The notes beneath the pieces are model-generated. The model was not told where the DNA came from. It was given only the letters and a program-made list of their open reading frames with translations, and made no database searches. Below, piece after piece: positions 40,501 through 51,530 of a stretch of 64,000 nt of DNA (position 1 is the stretch's first letter; each line of letters starts with the position of its first letter). Location: the NCBI RefSeq assembly GCF_001949145.1, contig NW_019091356.1, positions 1,253,212-1,317,211 on the forward strand. Reading direction: 5' to 3'. Origin of the DNA: Acanthaster planci. Its lineage: Eukaryota; Echinodermata; Asteroidea; Valvatida; Acanthasteridae. Both the position numbers and the translations under genes were made by a program.

Positions 40501-43500
40501 ACAAGAACGGGTGTATGTATACACGTTCACATGCAGTCGGGAAAAAATCGAAATCGTGGTGGAAGGAAAGAAGTCCATTGAGCACTGAGCTGCCGATCCG
40601 AAAGAGATTGACAAATCAGTAAAACACAAGTGGAATTGGTCATGGTGTGACAAATTGTTTCTGGCTAAAACGGAAGATGAGCACGTGGTGGGTGATTGCT
40701 TTCACAAGCTTTACAATCCTAGAGAAGCATGGTGTGAGTGGTATTGTATTTGTATCAAGTACGGTAGGCCTACTTTCCAGAGCTAAAGCATTGATACAGC
40801 ATGCAGCTATGTACGGTAAACACCGCAAACACTTCCGTGAAAGGAGAACAAACTACACCTTGCAAAAGAAGGAAGATGACGTCAAATCAACATCCTCATA
40901 TTTAAACGGCCATTTCAGGTTTTACGAAATCCAATTAATAAAAAAAAATTAAGAGTAATTTAAAAGATAATGAGAAACATCCTTACTGTCAAATATTCAA
41001 TAAATTGGAGGCAAAGGGGCCATGAATTTCCTCAGATTGCACCACAGAGCATCTACAATCCAACATTTTTCAAGGGTCCTTAAGCCGGCCTCGGACCCCA
41101 CACCATAAGGGCTTCGCGCTCGCAGTAGTTTCCCCGTGATAAATTTCATCACAAATTATTTTCAGGTTTTTTTCCTTCATGCCCGTTCACATGCCTGTTC
41201 TCATATCAAGGTATTCTCTTGATTGCTTTGATGAGTTTGAGCTGAAATGTTTTGAGCTGATGAATCAGTGGTTCTCAAGCGAAAATTGAAATCCAATCCC
41301 TCCACTTCAACGCAAAAGGAGGAGCTGGGTTTTGGCCAATGTTTGTCCCAAATTTCTCTAAAATGCAAGCTTGTGGACATATTCCCCACCCAGATTGCTT
41401 ATTTTTGCAAAGTTTGAGGTCAGATTCTTACGGCTGTAGTATGAAACAGATATAAGGGTAATTTTCTTAAAATTGAACATTTTGACCATGTGGTAGGTTT
41501 TCAGGAGTAGATTTGTGTGGTCTTGACTTGAATTAATGCACCCCCCCTCACCACAAACAGGACAGCCCCATCACCGAGTGCCTGACGCTGCAGCACGAGT
41601 TCAGTTGCTCGCCGCACAACGACAGCGGCGTCGAGATGACAGTCCCCGGTGGCAGCCTGACTGACCTGACCACCATCGAAGATGACAAGATCCAGGACGA
41701 CCACATCAGCTCCAACATGGGTCCCTCAAGCCAAGGGGGCCGGGGCAACGGGGGAGGTGGACGCACCAGGGGGTCAGCCCTGACCACCCTGTCCTCCCAG
41801 ACCGTCCGGCCCATCAGTCCTTTGGTCTGTAAGCCATCCCGGCAGAGATTGAAAGTCAACACACCTGCTGTGAATCGACTGGCTCAGAAGGTCAAGACGG
41901 CGCAAGGGTTACCGCAGCTACCACAAATCAATACGAGGAGTGAGTAATGCTAAATATTCCAAAGAACCCTTCCCTTGTCAGCAGCCAAACACATGAAGAA
42001 ACTAGGATTCTGTGTAAAGAGGTTATCCATTAACACATACTCAGAGGGCAAGAGTTTCTGCATCGCTAGGACAAGCTCTAGGAAACATTTTGTGCGTTCA
42101 TTGCAGCTCAACTAAACTAACAAAAACTGAGACTAAATTAATTTTGGGTTTTGCCCTGCCCGACGTGTATTTTAACACATTTTGACATTTCCAAAATTAA
42201 TTTACATCTCCCCGGCACAAATCCATCTTTGAAATAGCCACTGAGACACCATTGACATAGCAGCAATGCAAAACCTCTAATCTATATTCACAAATGCCCT
42301 CCTGGAGAGAAATTGATTTTAATATTCATATTTAAAATCGAGAAAAAGAACACTTTCTTGTCAATGAAACTGTACACAGGGACTGCCATTGCAGTTCATG
42401 TGTAGGCGCAGAAGCTTTCATTGCTTATTACCAACTACTGATTATTTTCTCTTTTGATTGGCAGCAGGTCCTACATCCGTTCAGTTTGACTGACTTGTGT
42501 GTTGAGACTTCATGACATTTTCAGCCTCTGAAAAAACACATTATCTGTGTAGTTGCACTATGTTCCTAATTGATGTCCACCATGTCTTCCTCTAGGAGGA
42601 GCAATCGTGAACACTTCCAGCGAGTTCAAGCCCAAGGACCGCAATATCATCAAGCTGCAGGCTGAGGAGATGGGACGTTGCGACAGTAGCCAGTCATTTA
42701 TTGGCTCCCTGGATAACCTGGGCGCGCGACGGGGTAGCAACGGCAGCACCGTCAGCTCCTACTACAGCAGCCGGCGGTCTTCAGAGGCATCCCCGTTCCC
42801 CCTCAGCCAATTCTCAAGTCGGCGCTCCAGCGGGGCCAGCACCTACCTGTCTTCGCGGCGGGCGTCTGGCGCCAGCTCGCAGTTCTCCAGCAGGTTCGGC
42901 GCCACCAGCTCCAACTTCGACCCAATCTCGCCAGGGTCATCGCGCCGATCCAGCGGGGCCATGAGCGGCATGAACGGCCCCACGGGCCTCCCCGGGTTAA
43001 CCCTTGAGGAACAACGTCGGCTGCAGGCCAAGTACGACCAGGTGACCGGACAGCAGAACTCTTGGGGCGAAGACAAATTCGCTCCTTCCCCGCTGCCTGG
43101 GTATAACGGCAATCGGCACGGCAGCTTCCCTAGTCGTACACCGCTCCCCCATGAGGTCCCTGGTGTTGGGATCCGGAGGGCTAGCGATCCGGTCCACCAG
43201 AGACAGCAAGAGCCCGTTTTGCATCGCTACAACAGCCTGACCAACATCAACCCCCACAATCCGCTGCCCATACCCCAAAATATGTCCAGCTTGAAGCAGC
43301 GATCCCGGCCCATGGAGATGCCGCCAGTGATCAGTAACCAGTGGCAGGACATGGCCCGGGAGAGCGCCATGGGTCAGCACAGTGGAACGATGGACATGAT
43401 TAATGAAGACCCCACTGGGGACATGATGTCCATGCAGAATGCAGTGTACCAGCCGATGATACCGTCCAATCAGAACCGGGGATACAACAACGGATACGCC

Positions 43501-43986
43501 GAGCCCAAAATGATGACCGGCGGGTATGTGGACAGTAACGACATGATGCATTCGATCTTGGGGAACGTCAACGAACAGTACCAGCCTAACCAAATGCAGT
43601 TGAATGAAGCTCACTACATTCAGCTTCAACAACAGCAACAGCAGCGCGCGTACCAAAACTCAATGCCAACATCCATGGAGATGTCGCCGGGCTGCAACCA
43701 GGTTAGCAGCACGGTGGACCACCCCTACGACCAGCCCAGCATTCCTCAGATGGACTGCGACGACCCCGTGGCCAGCGGCCTGGCCGCACTGTCGGCCGAC
43801 GGCCTGGACAACGTCCAGCCCCTGATCCCCAACCTGGTCAGCCCCACCGACCTGATGAACGGCATGGGCTGCGAGAGCCCCATGGTGCCCAACGTGAACC
43901 CTGTCTCCAACATGGTGGTGAACGACATGTCTTCCATGCTGACCTCACTAGCAGAAGAGAACAGGTTCCTGAACATGATGAGCTAA
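19471..43986 (+). CDS. GLI: GLI/Ci zinc-finger transcription factor of the Hedgehog pathway
   Basis: Thirteen coding exons: 19471-19558, 29834-30124, 33300-33408, 33878-34065, 35742-35894, 36185-36461, 37091-37298, about 37530-37838, 38362-38511, 38928-39092, 39617-39916, 41561-41939 and 42596-43986. Every junction keeps phase, and the lengths sum to 4008 nt (1335 residues plus stop), close to Drosophila Ci and between human GLI1 and GLI2/3. Domains: basic N-terminus 1-29; His-rich region 90-107; repressor-region blocks shared with GLI2/3 ([33 protein letters not shown]); SUFU motif SYGHLS 334-339; five C2H2 fingers about 524-675; DSGVEM block near 767; RRxS PKA-type sites 917-992; C-terminus [22 protein letters not shown] factors bind GACCACCCA-type sites and are processed to a repressor or kept as an activator depending on Hedgehog/Smoothened signalling. 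Having both regions suggests a bifunctional GLI2/3-like protein. The first exon is the least certain part. Confidence 0.95.
23180..23188 (+). promoter_or_regulatory. Candidate GLI-binding site in GLI intron 1
   Basis: The nine bases GACCACCCA match the GLI/Ci consensus exactly. In 64 kb about half such a match is expected by chance over both strands, so alone it is weak. Confidence 0.25.
25776..26415. mobile_element. Candidate inverted-repeat element in GLI intron 1
   Basis: The left end reads GAGCTGTGTTCGCACTGGAC. The right end, reverse-complemented, reads AAGCCGTGTTTGCACTGGAT. Most of these 20 positions agree. Inside, motifs such as GGGAAAAGTAACC occur more than once (near 25902 and 26355). 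No coding capacity and no clear target duplication are seen, so it would be a non-autonomous DNA element. Confidence 0.5.
29150..29535 (+). repeat. Tandem repeat, about 133-bp period
   Basis: The block TTTGGCCAGTGGTCAC starts at 29237 and 29370, and in diverged form at 29504 (TTTGGCCATTGGTCAC). CTTCTTCCACAA and TGTCAAACTTGGTC recur at matching offsets. About two and a half diverged copies lie 300 bp before GLI exon 2. Confidence 0.8.
29834..30124 (+). CDS. GLI: GLI exon 2, N-terminal region with an eight-His run
   Basis: Encodes residues 30-126. [11 protein letters not shown] resembles SEEPSTSSDE of GLI3, and [14 protein letters not shown] resembles AMDPRNGYMEPHYH. Between these lies [11 protein letters not shown] followed by eight consecutive histidines (100-107), not present in the vertebrate proteins I recall. 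Acceptor TTTTCAG, donor ATG|GTAAGG. Confidence 0.9.
30950..32268. mobile_element. GC-rich element with terminal inverted repeats
   Basis: The left end starts CACCTGTCAATTGTAATCCC and the right end, inverted, starts CACCTGTCGATTGTCATCCC. Similarity continues (GCCCCAGG, CCGGGAC) to about 40 bp with five mismatches. TTAA stands one base outside the left end (30945-30948) and two bases outside the right end (32271-32274), suggestive of a TTAA target but not exact. Both ends carry GC-rich, repeat-filled sequence while the middle (31250-31920) is AT-rich. No transposase frame is present, so it is non-autonomous. The superfamily is unassigned. Confidence 0.75.
31936..32180 (+). repeat. 98-bp GC-rich tandem repeat inside the element
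   Basis: AATTGTACAACC recurs at 31936, 32034 and 32132, a 98-bp period. Each unit contains CCAAGTCCCTGCTATC and CCAGCGGGGCAGC. Halves of the unit are related (GTACAACCC versus GTGCAACCC), so a roughly 49-bp ancestor is likely. Confidence 0.9.
33300..35894 (+). CDS. GLI: GLI exons 3-5, conserved N-terminal (repressor) region
   Basis: Exons 33300-33408, 33878-34065 and 35742-35894. The first carries [19 protein letters not shown], almost the GLI2/3 block FHPPVPIDARHHEGRYHYD. The second carries [22 protein letters not shown] and [11 protein letters not shown], parallel to FIRISPHR, YMDYIRSLHSSPSLS and TRGLSPT of GLI3. The third is less conserved. These segments belong to the region that acts as repressor in processed GLI3/Ci. 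Confidence 0.93.
36185..36461 (+). CDS. GLI: GLI exon 6 with the SUFU-binding motif and a GC splice donor
   Basis: Encodes [30 protein letters not shown] and [20 protein letters not shown] is the known Suppressor-of-Fused contact. The reading frame meets a stop at 36481, but no GT donor precedes it at a sensible place. The sequence CAAAG|GCAAGG at 36461/36462 is a strong GC-type donor. Joined to 37091 it keeps phase 2 and gives [12 protein letters not shown], matching LSRQQSLGSAFG of GLI3. A GTGAGT inside the exon at 36260 would remove conserved residues and is unlikely to be used constitutively. Confidence 0.9.
37049..37298 (+). CDS. GLI: GLI exon 7 with two in-frame acceptors
   Basis: The conserved reading starts at 37091 after CCCTACAG. 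A second acceptor, ATTTACAG ending at 37048, lies exactly 42 nt upstream. The sequence between is open and in the same phase, so its use would add 14 residues ([14 protein letters not shown]). The exon continues [12 protein letters not shown] to ATH and ends at CAC|GTGAGT. The shorter form fits vertebrate GLI better. Confidence 0.8.
37530..39916 (+). CDS. GLI: GLI exons 8-11, five C2H2 zinc fingers
   Basis: Exons about 37530-37838, 38362-38511, 38928-39092 and 39617-39916. Finger 1 starts at CEWNDC and crosses into HILNDHIH. Finger 2 is [18 protein letters not shown] with [12 protein letters not shown]. Finger 3 is [20 protein letters not shown], finger 4 [19 protein letters not shown] and finger 5 [20 protein letters not shown], followed by [17 protein letters not shown]. 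All zinc ligands are present. The fingers are almost identical to vertebrate GLI, so the DNA site should be the usual GACCACCCA. All junctions inside the finger array are phase 0. Confidence 0.98.
37940..38050. other. G/C-run-rich patch in a GLI intron
   Basis: A run of ten Gs is closely followed by CCCCTCCCCCCACC, able to fold back on itself. It resembles the G-run MITEs at 58776 and 60258, but clear terminal repeats were not found. Confidence 0.3.
39917..41560 (+). other. GLI: GLI intron 11
   Basis: 1.6 kb between the last zinc-finger exon and exon 12. No exon or recognised repeat was seen. Confidence 0.6.
41561..43986 (+). CDS. GLI: GLI exons 12-13, processing region and activator C-terminus
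   Basis: Exon 41561-41939 carries [17 protein letters not shown], parallel to the SGVEM/GSLxDLT block of GLI2/3. Exon 42596-43986 carries basic serine sites RRGS, RRSS, RRSS, RRAS and RRSS at residues 917-992, spaced like the PKA/GSK3/CK1 cluster that directs GLI3/Ci processing. It then has LRAKY-like [33 protein letters not shown], a short glutamine run, NQVSSTVD and the terminal [19 protein letters not shown] shared with GLI1-3. A vertebrate-type FDAI TAF9-contact motif is not obvious; MDCDDPVA stands near its place. Confidence 0.96.
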
Positions 43987-44169
43987 AGAGGCCAGCACAG
44001 TACCGTCACAGCATTACTAACTACCACAATTAGGCCCCGTCTGCTTGCTCCACGTATTCGCACAGAGCTAAACACAGTGGATCGGAAAAAGAGCCACCCA
44101 CAGTAATCCTCGTTGCTATTGTAAGGGCTTCCCTTCTGGAGAATTACAATTGGAAATACTGGACAGTTT

Positions 44170-44303
44170 AATAACATCCTCCATTTGGATACTTTGTTTC
44201 TTAAGGAATTATGTTGAATACAAAGACATTTATCATAATAACATCCTCCATTTGGATACTTTGTTTCTTAAGGAATTATGTTGAATACAAAGACATTTAT
44301 CAT
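44170..44303 (+). repeat. Perfect 67-bp tandem duplication in GLI 3' UTR
   Basis: The unit starting ATAACATCCTCCATTTGGAT at 44171 is repeated at 44238 without a visible difference through TTTATCAT. Exact identity suggests a recent duplication or an assembly artefact. Confidence 0.9.
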
Positions 44304-44319
44304 GCAGGAAGGAAAAGGT

Positions 44320-44420
44320 ACTGAAAGCGGATTTCAACCCAAACTGGGGGTTAGATCTCAGTAGGTGCTCCACCAAATTGCCGTGCTAAAAACTGAGCTA
44401 TTTCCTGGTGCTGCATACAT
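44320..44420 (-). repeat. tRNA-like/SINE remnant
   Basis: On - the sequence reads ATAGCTCAGTTTTTAGCACG, then GGTGGAGCACC, then GGGTTGAAATCC, in the order of a tRNA A-box and B-box. The match to a working tRNA is poor, so a decayed tRNA-derived SINE is likelier than a gene. Confidence 0.35.
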
Positions 44421-44424
44421 CTCT

Positions 44425-44548
44425 CAGAAGATGCGGTCAGAGACTGATCTTTCAGGGACATCCTGTCATCCTGACCCATCAGTATTCAGAAGATGAGGTC
44501 AGAGACTGATCTTTCGGGGACATCGGGTCATCCTGTCCCATCAGTATT
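44425..44548 (+). repeat. 62-bp imperfect tandem duplication
   Basis: CAGAAGATG(C/A)GGTCAGAG starts at 44425 and 44487. Both copies run through CCCATCAGTATTCA with a few substitutions, so this duplication is older than the 67-bp one beside it. Confidence 0.9.
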
Positions 44549-47500
44549 CATCCAGAGTCAAAGTGTGCTACTTGTGAATTGTCTGTACAAGCTGGAGAAA
44601 GGTTTCTTTGCAGATGTCCTGTCATGCTTTATGAGCAAGTTTTGCTCCAGTGCCGATTGGCAAATGATAGTGCCGAAGACCAGTGGTCAAGGTCCTCCTC
44701 GCCTGTGATCTGAGCCCAGTTAGATGGACTATCCAGCAGAGCATATGCCCTCTGCTTAGGCATATCACGCAAACTACCAGTCATAAGCTGTGTATGTTAC
44801 ATAACACTCCGGTTGGTAACATGCTGAGCATGTACTCTCTGTTCTCATCAAAATGTCGTCCTTTGAAATCCCACAAATATAGATCCCTATTAACCCAAAC
44901 TGTCTGGGTATTGAATTTTTAGATGAAAGGACCATATTATTGACTAGACCAGTCGACTGGAGCACTGGATACAGTAGGTTACACAAGCGATAGTTTTAGG
45001 CTGTACATGAAGGCAGCGTTAGCATACCAAGCATTTGCCTATTGTCAAGAAGAAAAATCATGCGTAATTTTTTTCTGGCGAGGCCTTGAAGGTAATAAAG
45101 TCATCTTTACTTAGCTTTTACTCATGAGATTTAAGAAATGTAACAAAAGGAGCTTTGCGATGGCAGAAACTGACGTCAGATTGACTTCGCTACCGATTTC
45201 ATTGTGTATTTTTTGTACAGCCTTTTATAGTCTCTCAGGGAGTTGTTTGCAAATTGTAGCAGAGCTGAACAATTGTTACTGGCTTTTTGCGGAGAGGCAA
45301 TTTTACCTCGTAATTTGATACCAGACCTATGCAAGACAGTGTTTCAGTTGATGACACCTTGTCCAGTGTCATTCATGTGCTTCCAGTTGTAAAAAGAAAT
45401 CGGTTTTAGAATTTAATCAAGAATTCACCATCCGACTTCAGTCAACAGCCCATAAAACATGCTTTACATGTAGGTCATTGGTTCATCCTATTACGTTGTT
45501 TTATTTGGGGAATTTCTTGAAACCTTCAACAGCTTACATGCATTATTTTGGAAATAAAACATGAGCAACTTAAACGTGTTCAGAAAGTAGCTCATATATT
45601 TATGAAGAAAATGTGCATGCAAAAAAAAATCACTTTTTCATTTTTCTAAAAAATTTTTTAAAAAGTTTTTCTGGTTTTCCTCACTTTTAACTAAACTGTG
45701 GTGAAACCGTTTCCAGAATATTATCGAAAACAAATCACTACTGATGAACTAGATGTACTAACTTAATTTTATATGAATGCAAACGCTACTTAGTAGCGAT
45801 GAATACAATTTTAATATTTAATAATTGACGTATTCATTAGTACCATATCCTGCCCTCTCAAGTTCTAAATAAGTCAGATGTTAATTGATCTATCATGAGT
45901 TGTGTCTTTCACATGAGAGGCTGATTTGGAAAGAAGTACTTAAGCACCTTTGGTTTAATTGTTACACCGAGCAAAGTTATGCATTCAAGTATTTCTGTAG
46001 GTGTGTGTTGCTTGCAGGATTCTTCTGAAGACGGCCTGAAATATTCGCTTACCGGCATTTTAAAATCAATTGCTTTGATACATGGAAAGTGTTTCTGTGA
46101 TTTTTTGTTTTTTGGGGCAATGTAGATGGATGTCTAAATTATCAAGCAAAGTAGCGGTGAAAGGGAATAAATAAAAAGCTACCACACTGACCTTCGGTAT
46201 TGCCAATGATTTACTGCCGCACAAGGAAATGGGCTCAAAAGCAAGAAGGTATGAAACGTTACCTGAGGAGTATTTTAAATGTAACAAGATAAATAGGTGC
46301 TGGTGCCCGAATGCTGGATATTTCATGTGCTTCCCAATTGCCAGATGAAACTTGAATATTGACAGTGTGCTGAGGGTTTTTAAATCCTGTTTATGAACAG
46401 CTACTTCATAGATCCTCTTTTCACTTTTTTTTAAAGTCCATTTGTAATCGTGCTGTTTTAAGGTGCACCAAAAATACTATGCAATGGGACAAAGTGAGGC
46501 TGAAGAGTTTATATAAATACTTTTTATAAGAAAACTTTATACAAAAGTAATAACTAACAAAACCTTTTATTAACAACTTGTACATACGAAATTATGGTAC
46601 TACTTCCATGCAAGAGTGTGCTTAACAATCAGTTGATAGATTTTCAGTCTTCAGAGAAAATCTTTGTATTCTGTTAATACAATTGTAGAAAATGATTGTA
46701 GAATTTCTTATATTTTTTTTTTCTTTTCTTAACAAAGTGTACATATATACTTTTTGTATTTGGATTCAAAAAGATCTTTGCCTTCTGCCGTCTGTAATGC
46801 ATCGAGAAGACGTGTTCATTTTGAAGACTTGAGATGATAACAGAAAATGTCAGAGGCGTGAATGAAGTTGTCATTTTTAAATCCATCACGTCTGCTGGAG
46901 GGATCTTTGCCAGAGGGATATTTTGGTATTTTTTGTTTTTTATTATTTAGTATAATTAATTATTATCAATCTCATATGGACATTGCCAGAGCCCTTCTTT
47001 AAAATACAACTATTTTACGGGCAGGGAAAGAGCTTTTTTCTTGCACTCTGCTCGCAACCAGTTGTAATCATTGTTATGTGATACTGTCAGATTGTAACAT
47101 GCCCTGCTATTGGCTGGAGCTATTTTCAAGCCCTTGGCTAGCAGCATTTAAAGAGAAGGCACTGTAATATATGCCGAGGGTTGCAAGGCATATCCATCAG
47201 CAATAAACTTACAAAAGGCAAAGAAAAGTATGGTTTACGGCTCCTTAGGAAACCCTGAGAAACATTAGATGGGTTATTAGTTTGAACAAAGTATTAAATT
47301 TTAAATATATTTAAGAGATTTCCTGCTGGGTTAAAAAGGGTAAAAAACATTTATTTTTATTCATTATGCTTTGTATTGAGTACAGTCAACCCTTTTTTTT
47401 GGACGAGAAACAAAAAGATAAAGTATTTCCTATCAGTGGCTGTTCAAAAAAAGTTCCATTTGAGTTCTTGGAGTTGCTGGGAGGTTTCAATTATCCGTCC

Positions 47501-48000
47501 AATTGTATCTTTGTCATTTTAGCATATTTAAGCCTTGGCTGTCATTTGCTGTTCAATTTGCATGAATTCCACGACCAAACATTTGCTACATGAAATGAGT
47601 TTTAATGTATATATACAAACATAAATGCTTCATTATGCATGGCCAAAGAATTTTGTACAAACGAAACTTTAACTGTTCTTTTCTTTGATTTGTTGTTTTA
47701 GAATCATGTAGATCTAATACATTTTGTAATCACATTTAGTAGTGTAGGTTTTTTCTTGCCATACAAATCTACATACCTGTACATGAGACTGTATGTAGGG
47801 GTTTTTTTAGTGAGAATTTAACAGCAATATAATAAATGAATATTGCGTATTTTTGGTATCTGGAATTGATTGACCATTTTCCATCAGTTAAGTTCAAGTT
47901 GTACTGTCTTATCACTGTGTTGGTAATAATTTTTACTAAAGGCACACCCCAGGGGTAAATGACCCGAATGCTGGTATTTTGACCATTACCTGTTTAACCA

Positions 48001-51000
48001 GGGACTGATGATGGTTTTGCTTGGTTCTTATCAGATGGTAAGTACATGTATTACTTATGATGAATTGTGAAAAGTAAGATGCTGTGTTAAAATGTCAAGG
48101 GGGGGGGCACTGGACGAACCCATGGAAGGATTGTACTACGTGTAGTCTCTATTCAAGAAGCCAGTAAGCTGCAAATTGTTCAACAATTATTCAACTAGGA
48201 TTTGATAAAGGGCTTGAAAACGTCTCCACTGACAAATTCAATTCATTTCTTAGATATGTTGGTAATGTGCAATGAGTGTTTCATTTCCGTTGTTACCTTG
48301 TTGTATTGCTTCTTGTTTATTTAACAGGAAGAAGCCATTCTGCAGTTTGCCGGTCATTTCATTACTTTTTACCAGAAGACCCCCCCCCAGCTTAATGGTA
48401 AGAACATATTGGCTTTCACGCACGTAATTGTGCAGCCATGAAGCAAAGGTGTGTGGATACAAGGGGTTGCTTGGCAACAGTTTGATCAACAAATTATGTT
48501 TTCCCTCTGGAATCAGTACCGTCAACTGCCATAAGGTAATGGACGTGATGTGTGATCGTGTCGTGTACTTTCATTTGAGGGCAGTATCTCTTTTCCCCCA
48601 ACAATTTTTTTTCAAGATGTGAATACAAGCTACCGAGTTTCAGCATCTGCAGTAAGTGTTACAAGACCAGTGGTGCTTAAACATATTCTTGAAGGATTTA
48701 TTTCCTGAATGAAAAAAATTGCTACAACATTTGCTACATACCAGTTATCAATTCTGGTCATTAAGCAAAATGGTTTATGTCAACAATTCTTTACACTGAG
48801 AAACTTCTCCCTTCAAAAGAGTAATTTTGATCCACTCAGTCTCTGCCATGCTTTAATATAAGTTTGAGGTCAAAATCCTGATTCTAACATCACTCAATGA
48901 AAAGAAAAGCAAACTTTTCACATGTATAAGTAGCAAAATCTATTCAGAATTTTCAGAACCATTCACTGACAATCTTTTACTTACAGTTATTAATGAAACA
49001 GTTTTTGTCAAGCAATGCCTTACCATTTTGACTCTGCATCTGCAATGGACCGATAGATATTTTTACCTGTAAATATTTTATATGTACACAAAAATACCTT
49101 AAAAAGGTTCACATCAGCCACAGCAAAACAAAATGAGCTTGAGTGGATTACTGTAAGAGGTCTGCGAATTTTGAAGGTATTTGCAGACCTGCCAAACTAG
49201 CCGTACTCCTTCCTGAGGTCAGGCATTGCCACAAAGTAGATTAATAAGGTATTTAAATGAACCTTCAGTTCAGTTAAATTTTTAATCTATTGTGTGGTAA
49301 TGCCTGACCTCAGGAAGGAGTATGGCACATTGGCAGGTCTGTATTTGATGTCATTAAACTGCTTGGTTCCTGGCTGGTCATTTATTTTTCACCTGCCCAA
49401 GCTCGAGTACAAGACAAATATAATGTGTTAGAAGCAGGTGAAAATCACCCGACAAAGTAGACAATAAATACCACCTGTATTACATGTGCACTCGGCACTC
49501 AACTTGTCAACAGAGGTAAAAGTCAGATCTATGTGATTTGCATATAGACGAATCCAACGAGACGCCATTCCGTGGGGCCATTTACACTCGGCTGTCTCGG
49601 GTCAGCGCAACGTGTGCCTGTTAGTCAAGGAGGAATTTCATGCGTGTGCACCACCTGCGCTCAAACAGGATGGCCCCGTAGTAATGGCTTCTAATTTTGG
49701 TCGGTTGATTTGTCTTAAGCAAACAGAAGTGCAGCAAATGTATTTGGATCGGCTGTTGCGAAAAGGACTAAGTGTGTGTTGGGCCTTTCTGTTATTACTG
49801 CAGTAAAAGGTTTAAAAAAGCAAAACTGGCAGTTTTCTTGCTAATAACTTGACCACTATAGGTATCTTATACACGTGTACATGTAGTCCTATGAATTCCA
49901 TAATCGCTGTGGACTTCCTTTCAAAGGGTACATGATTTGAATAGAAAATTGAAATTTGACAGCAATAACGCAAGACCACGAGGGTCATGGACAAACTACA
50001 TCAATTATTACAGGCATGCAACTTAGTCTCGGATCAGATGATTTCCTTGTTTTTCACTTCACACACCTGCCATTAATAATTGAAAAACACCGTGCAAAGT
50101 CATGTCAAGATTGGAATTTCCTTGTGTTTTGTCCTAGTCTACAAGTTGCATGCCTGTCATTAGGGGAAAAAATTGTACAAATTTATACTGAAGTGATGTC
50201 AACTTTGCAAAATCAAACCCCAAGTCAACAATGAAACGTCACCCGACATAAGACACTGTGTTCCCATGTGTTCTGAGATGAAATTCTGCTATTCATGATT
50301 TTTGTTCTCGGGCTACTGTGCGGCAAAACAAAGGAAATACAAAAGTGGTTTTTACCATACAAAAAATTCTTGCCTGATTTTAACAGTCAATTTTATAGAA
50401 GGAAATGTTGAAGTGTTAAAAATGAAATTGTTTTTTCTGTTGAACCATACACTATCATAACAAATTTTGCCAAGTTCTGAGTGGTTCCAAAAAAAACCCC
50501 AAACATTTGAAACTGCTAATTTTTTAGAGCATTGAAGTTGAATTCCACAGACCTTTGCCAATAAAATGTACCTTTCTGACCACAAGGACAGAATCAAATT
50601 GCTAGTTGGCCCGTGATATCGTGTAGTGTGCACACAGCCCAAACGAGAGCCTCATGTGGAACCAAATCATTTCAGCCATTTTCTTGCATTCTTCACCTTT
50701 TGTTGACCTTTAGAGAGGGATCCTGGCCTGAACAAGTAGTAGGCTGGGCTCGGATCAAACAAGGTCTAGCCTTCAGAGACATCCTGTGTGAGTCTGAACA
50801 GTGTACAACCACTACCATACCGGTCATGCCAACTGGCTTCATTACAAATGTGTGTGACATGCTAGGTCAAGCTATTTGTTTTAGAAATTACAGGTCAGAA
50901 AATCTCACTATCTAAAAACTGCTTTCAGGTACAACCATCAATACAGTGAAATCAACCTGTCTATTCCAGTCCATTTAATTAATAGTTTCACTTTTTCCGC

Positions 51001-51530
51001 CATGTTCATGTACATAACGACCCACTTCAATCTTTGCATCACATTGAATTTGATATAAAAATATTATACTTCTACCAAGGTGTGGATTTTGCATATTATT
51101 GTTATTAAAGTATATATTTTTAATTTTTCTAACATGGTACTGAATACATTTTAAATCTTACGGAATAACTAAAAATACCTCCAATTTCTTTTACACACAT
51201 GTATATTCTACAAGATTTCTATTGAAACCTAAGTCACAGTAAATCTTCCTTTAGAGAGCTTTGCAGCAATCATAGAATCTTGCACTGGAAACACATTTGT
51301 AAGTAGTTGCTGACAAAAGACTTTGCCAATACCAATGATGAAATTGGTATTAAGTTCAAAACACATCCCAGGGCTTGGTACCATCTTGTTTTTCGTGAGT
51401 CTCGCCTTCCTTCAATCCAAGTCCCTATTCTCAGCATTTCCTGGTGTCTATTCCTGACTCTCCTTCCACTCCATCCAATCTTGTACAATTTTCTTCGGCA
51501 TCAAAAGAAGCATCAAATTGATTGAAAGGC
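48001..51530. other. Spacer between GLI and FAIM
   Basis: The 3' ends of GLI (+) and FAIM (-) face each other across this stretch. Apart from the MITE at 49184 no gene or repeat family was recognised. The part just below 51531 is FAIM 3' UTR. Confidence 0.5.
49184..49341. mobile_element. 158-bp MITE with 6-bp target duplication
   Basis: Long terminal inverted repeats of about 60 bp begin CAGACCTGCCAA at both ends and include ACTCCTTCCTGAGGTCAGG. The element is flanked by TATTTG on both sides (49178-49183 and 49342-49347). Arms are well conserved, so insertion is fairly young. The superfamily is uncertain. Confidence 0.88.

Larger units (their letters stand above)
43987..48000 (+). other. GLI 3' UTR and downstream DNA
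   Basis: AT-rich sequence after the GLI stop. Candidate AATAAA poly(A) signals occur at several places (for example near 45554, 46168 and 47205); which is used cannot be decided. It includes two local tandem duplications and a tRNA-like remnant listed separately. Confidence 0.5.

Noticed and set aside
42997-43656. 219-codon open frame on -
   Set aside because: It is antisense to the last GLI exon, whose + frame is clearly the conserved coding strand.
44320-44420. Functional tRNA gene
   Set aside because: A- and B-box-like blocks are present, but the acceptor stem and anticodon arm do not form and the B-box is degenerate.
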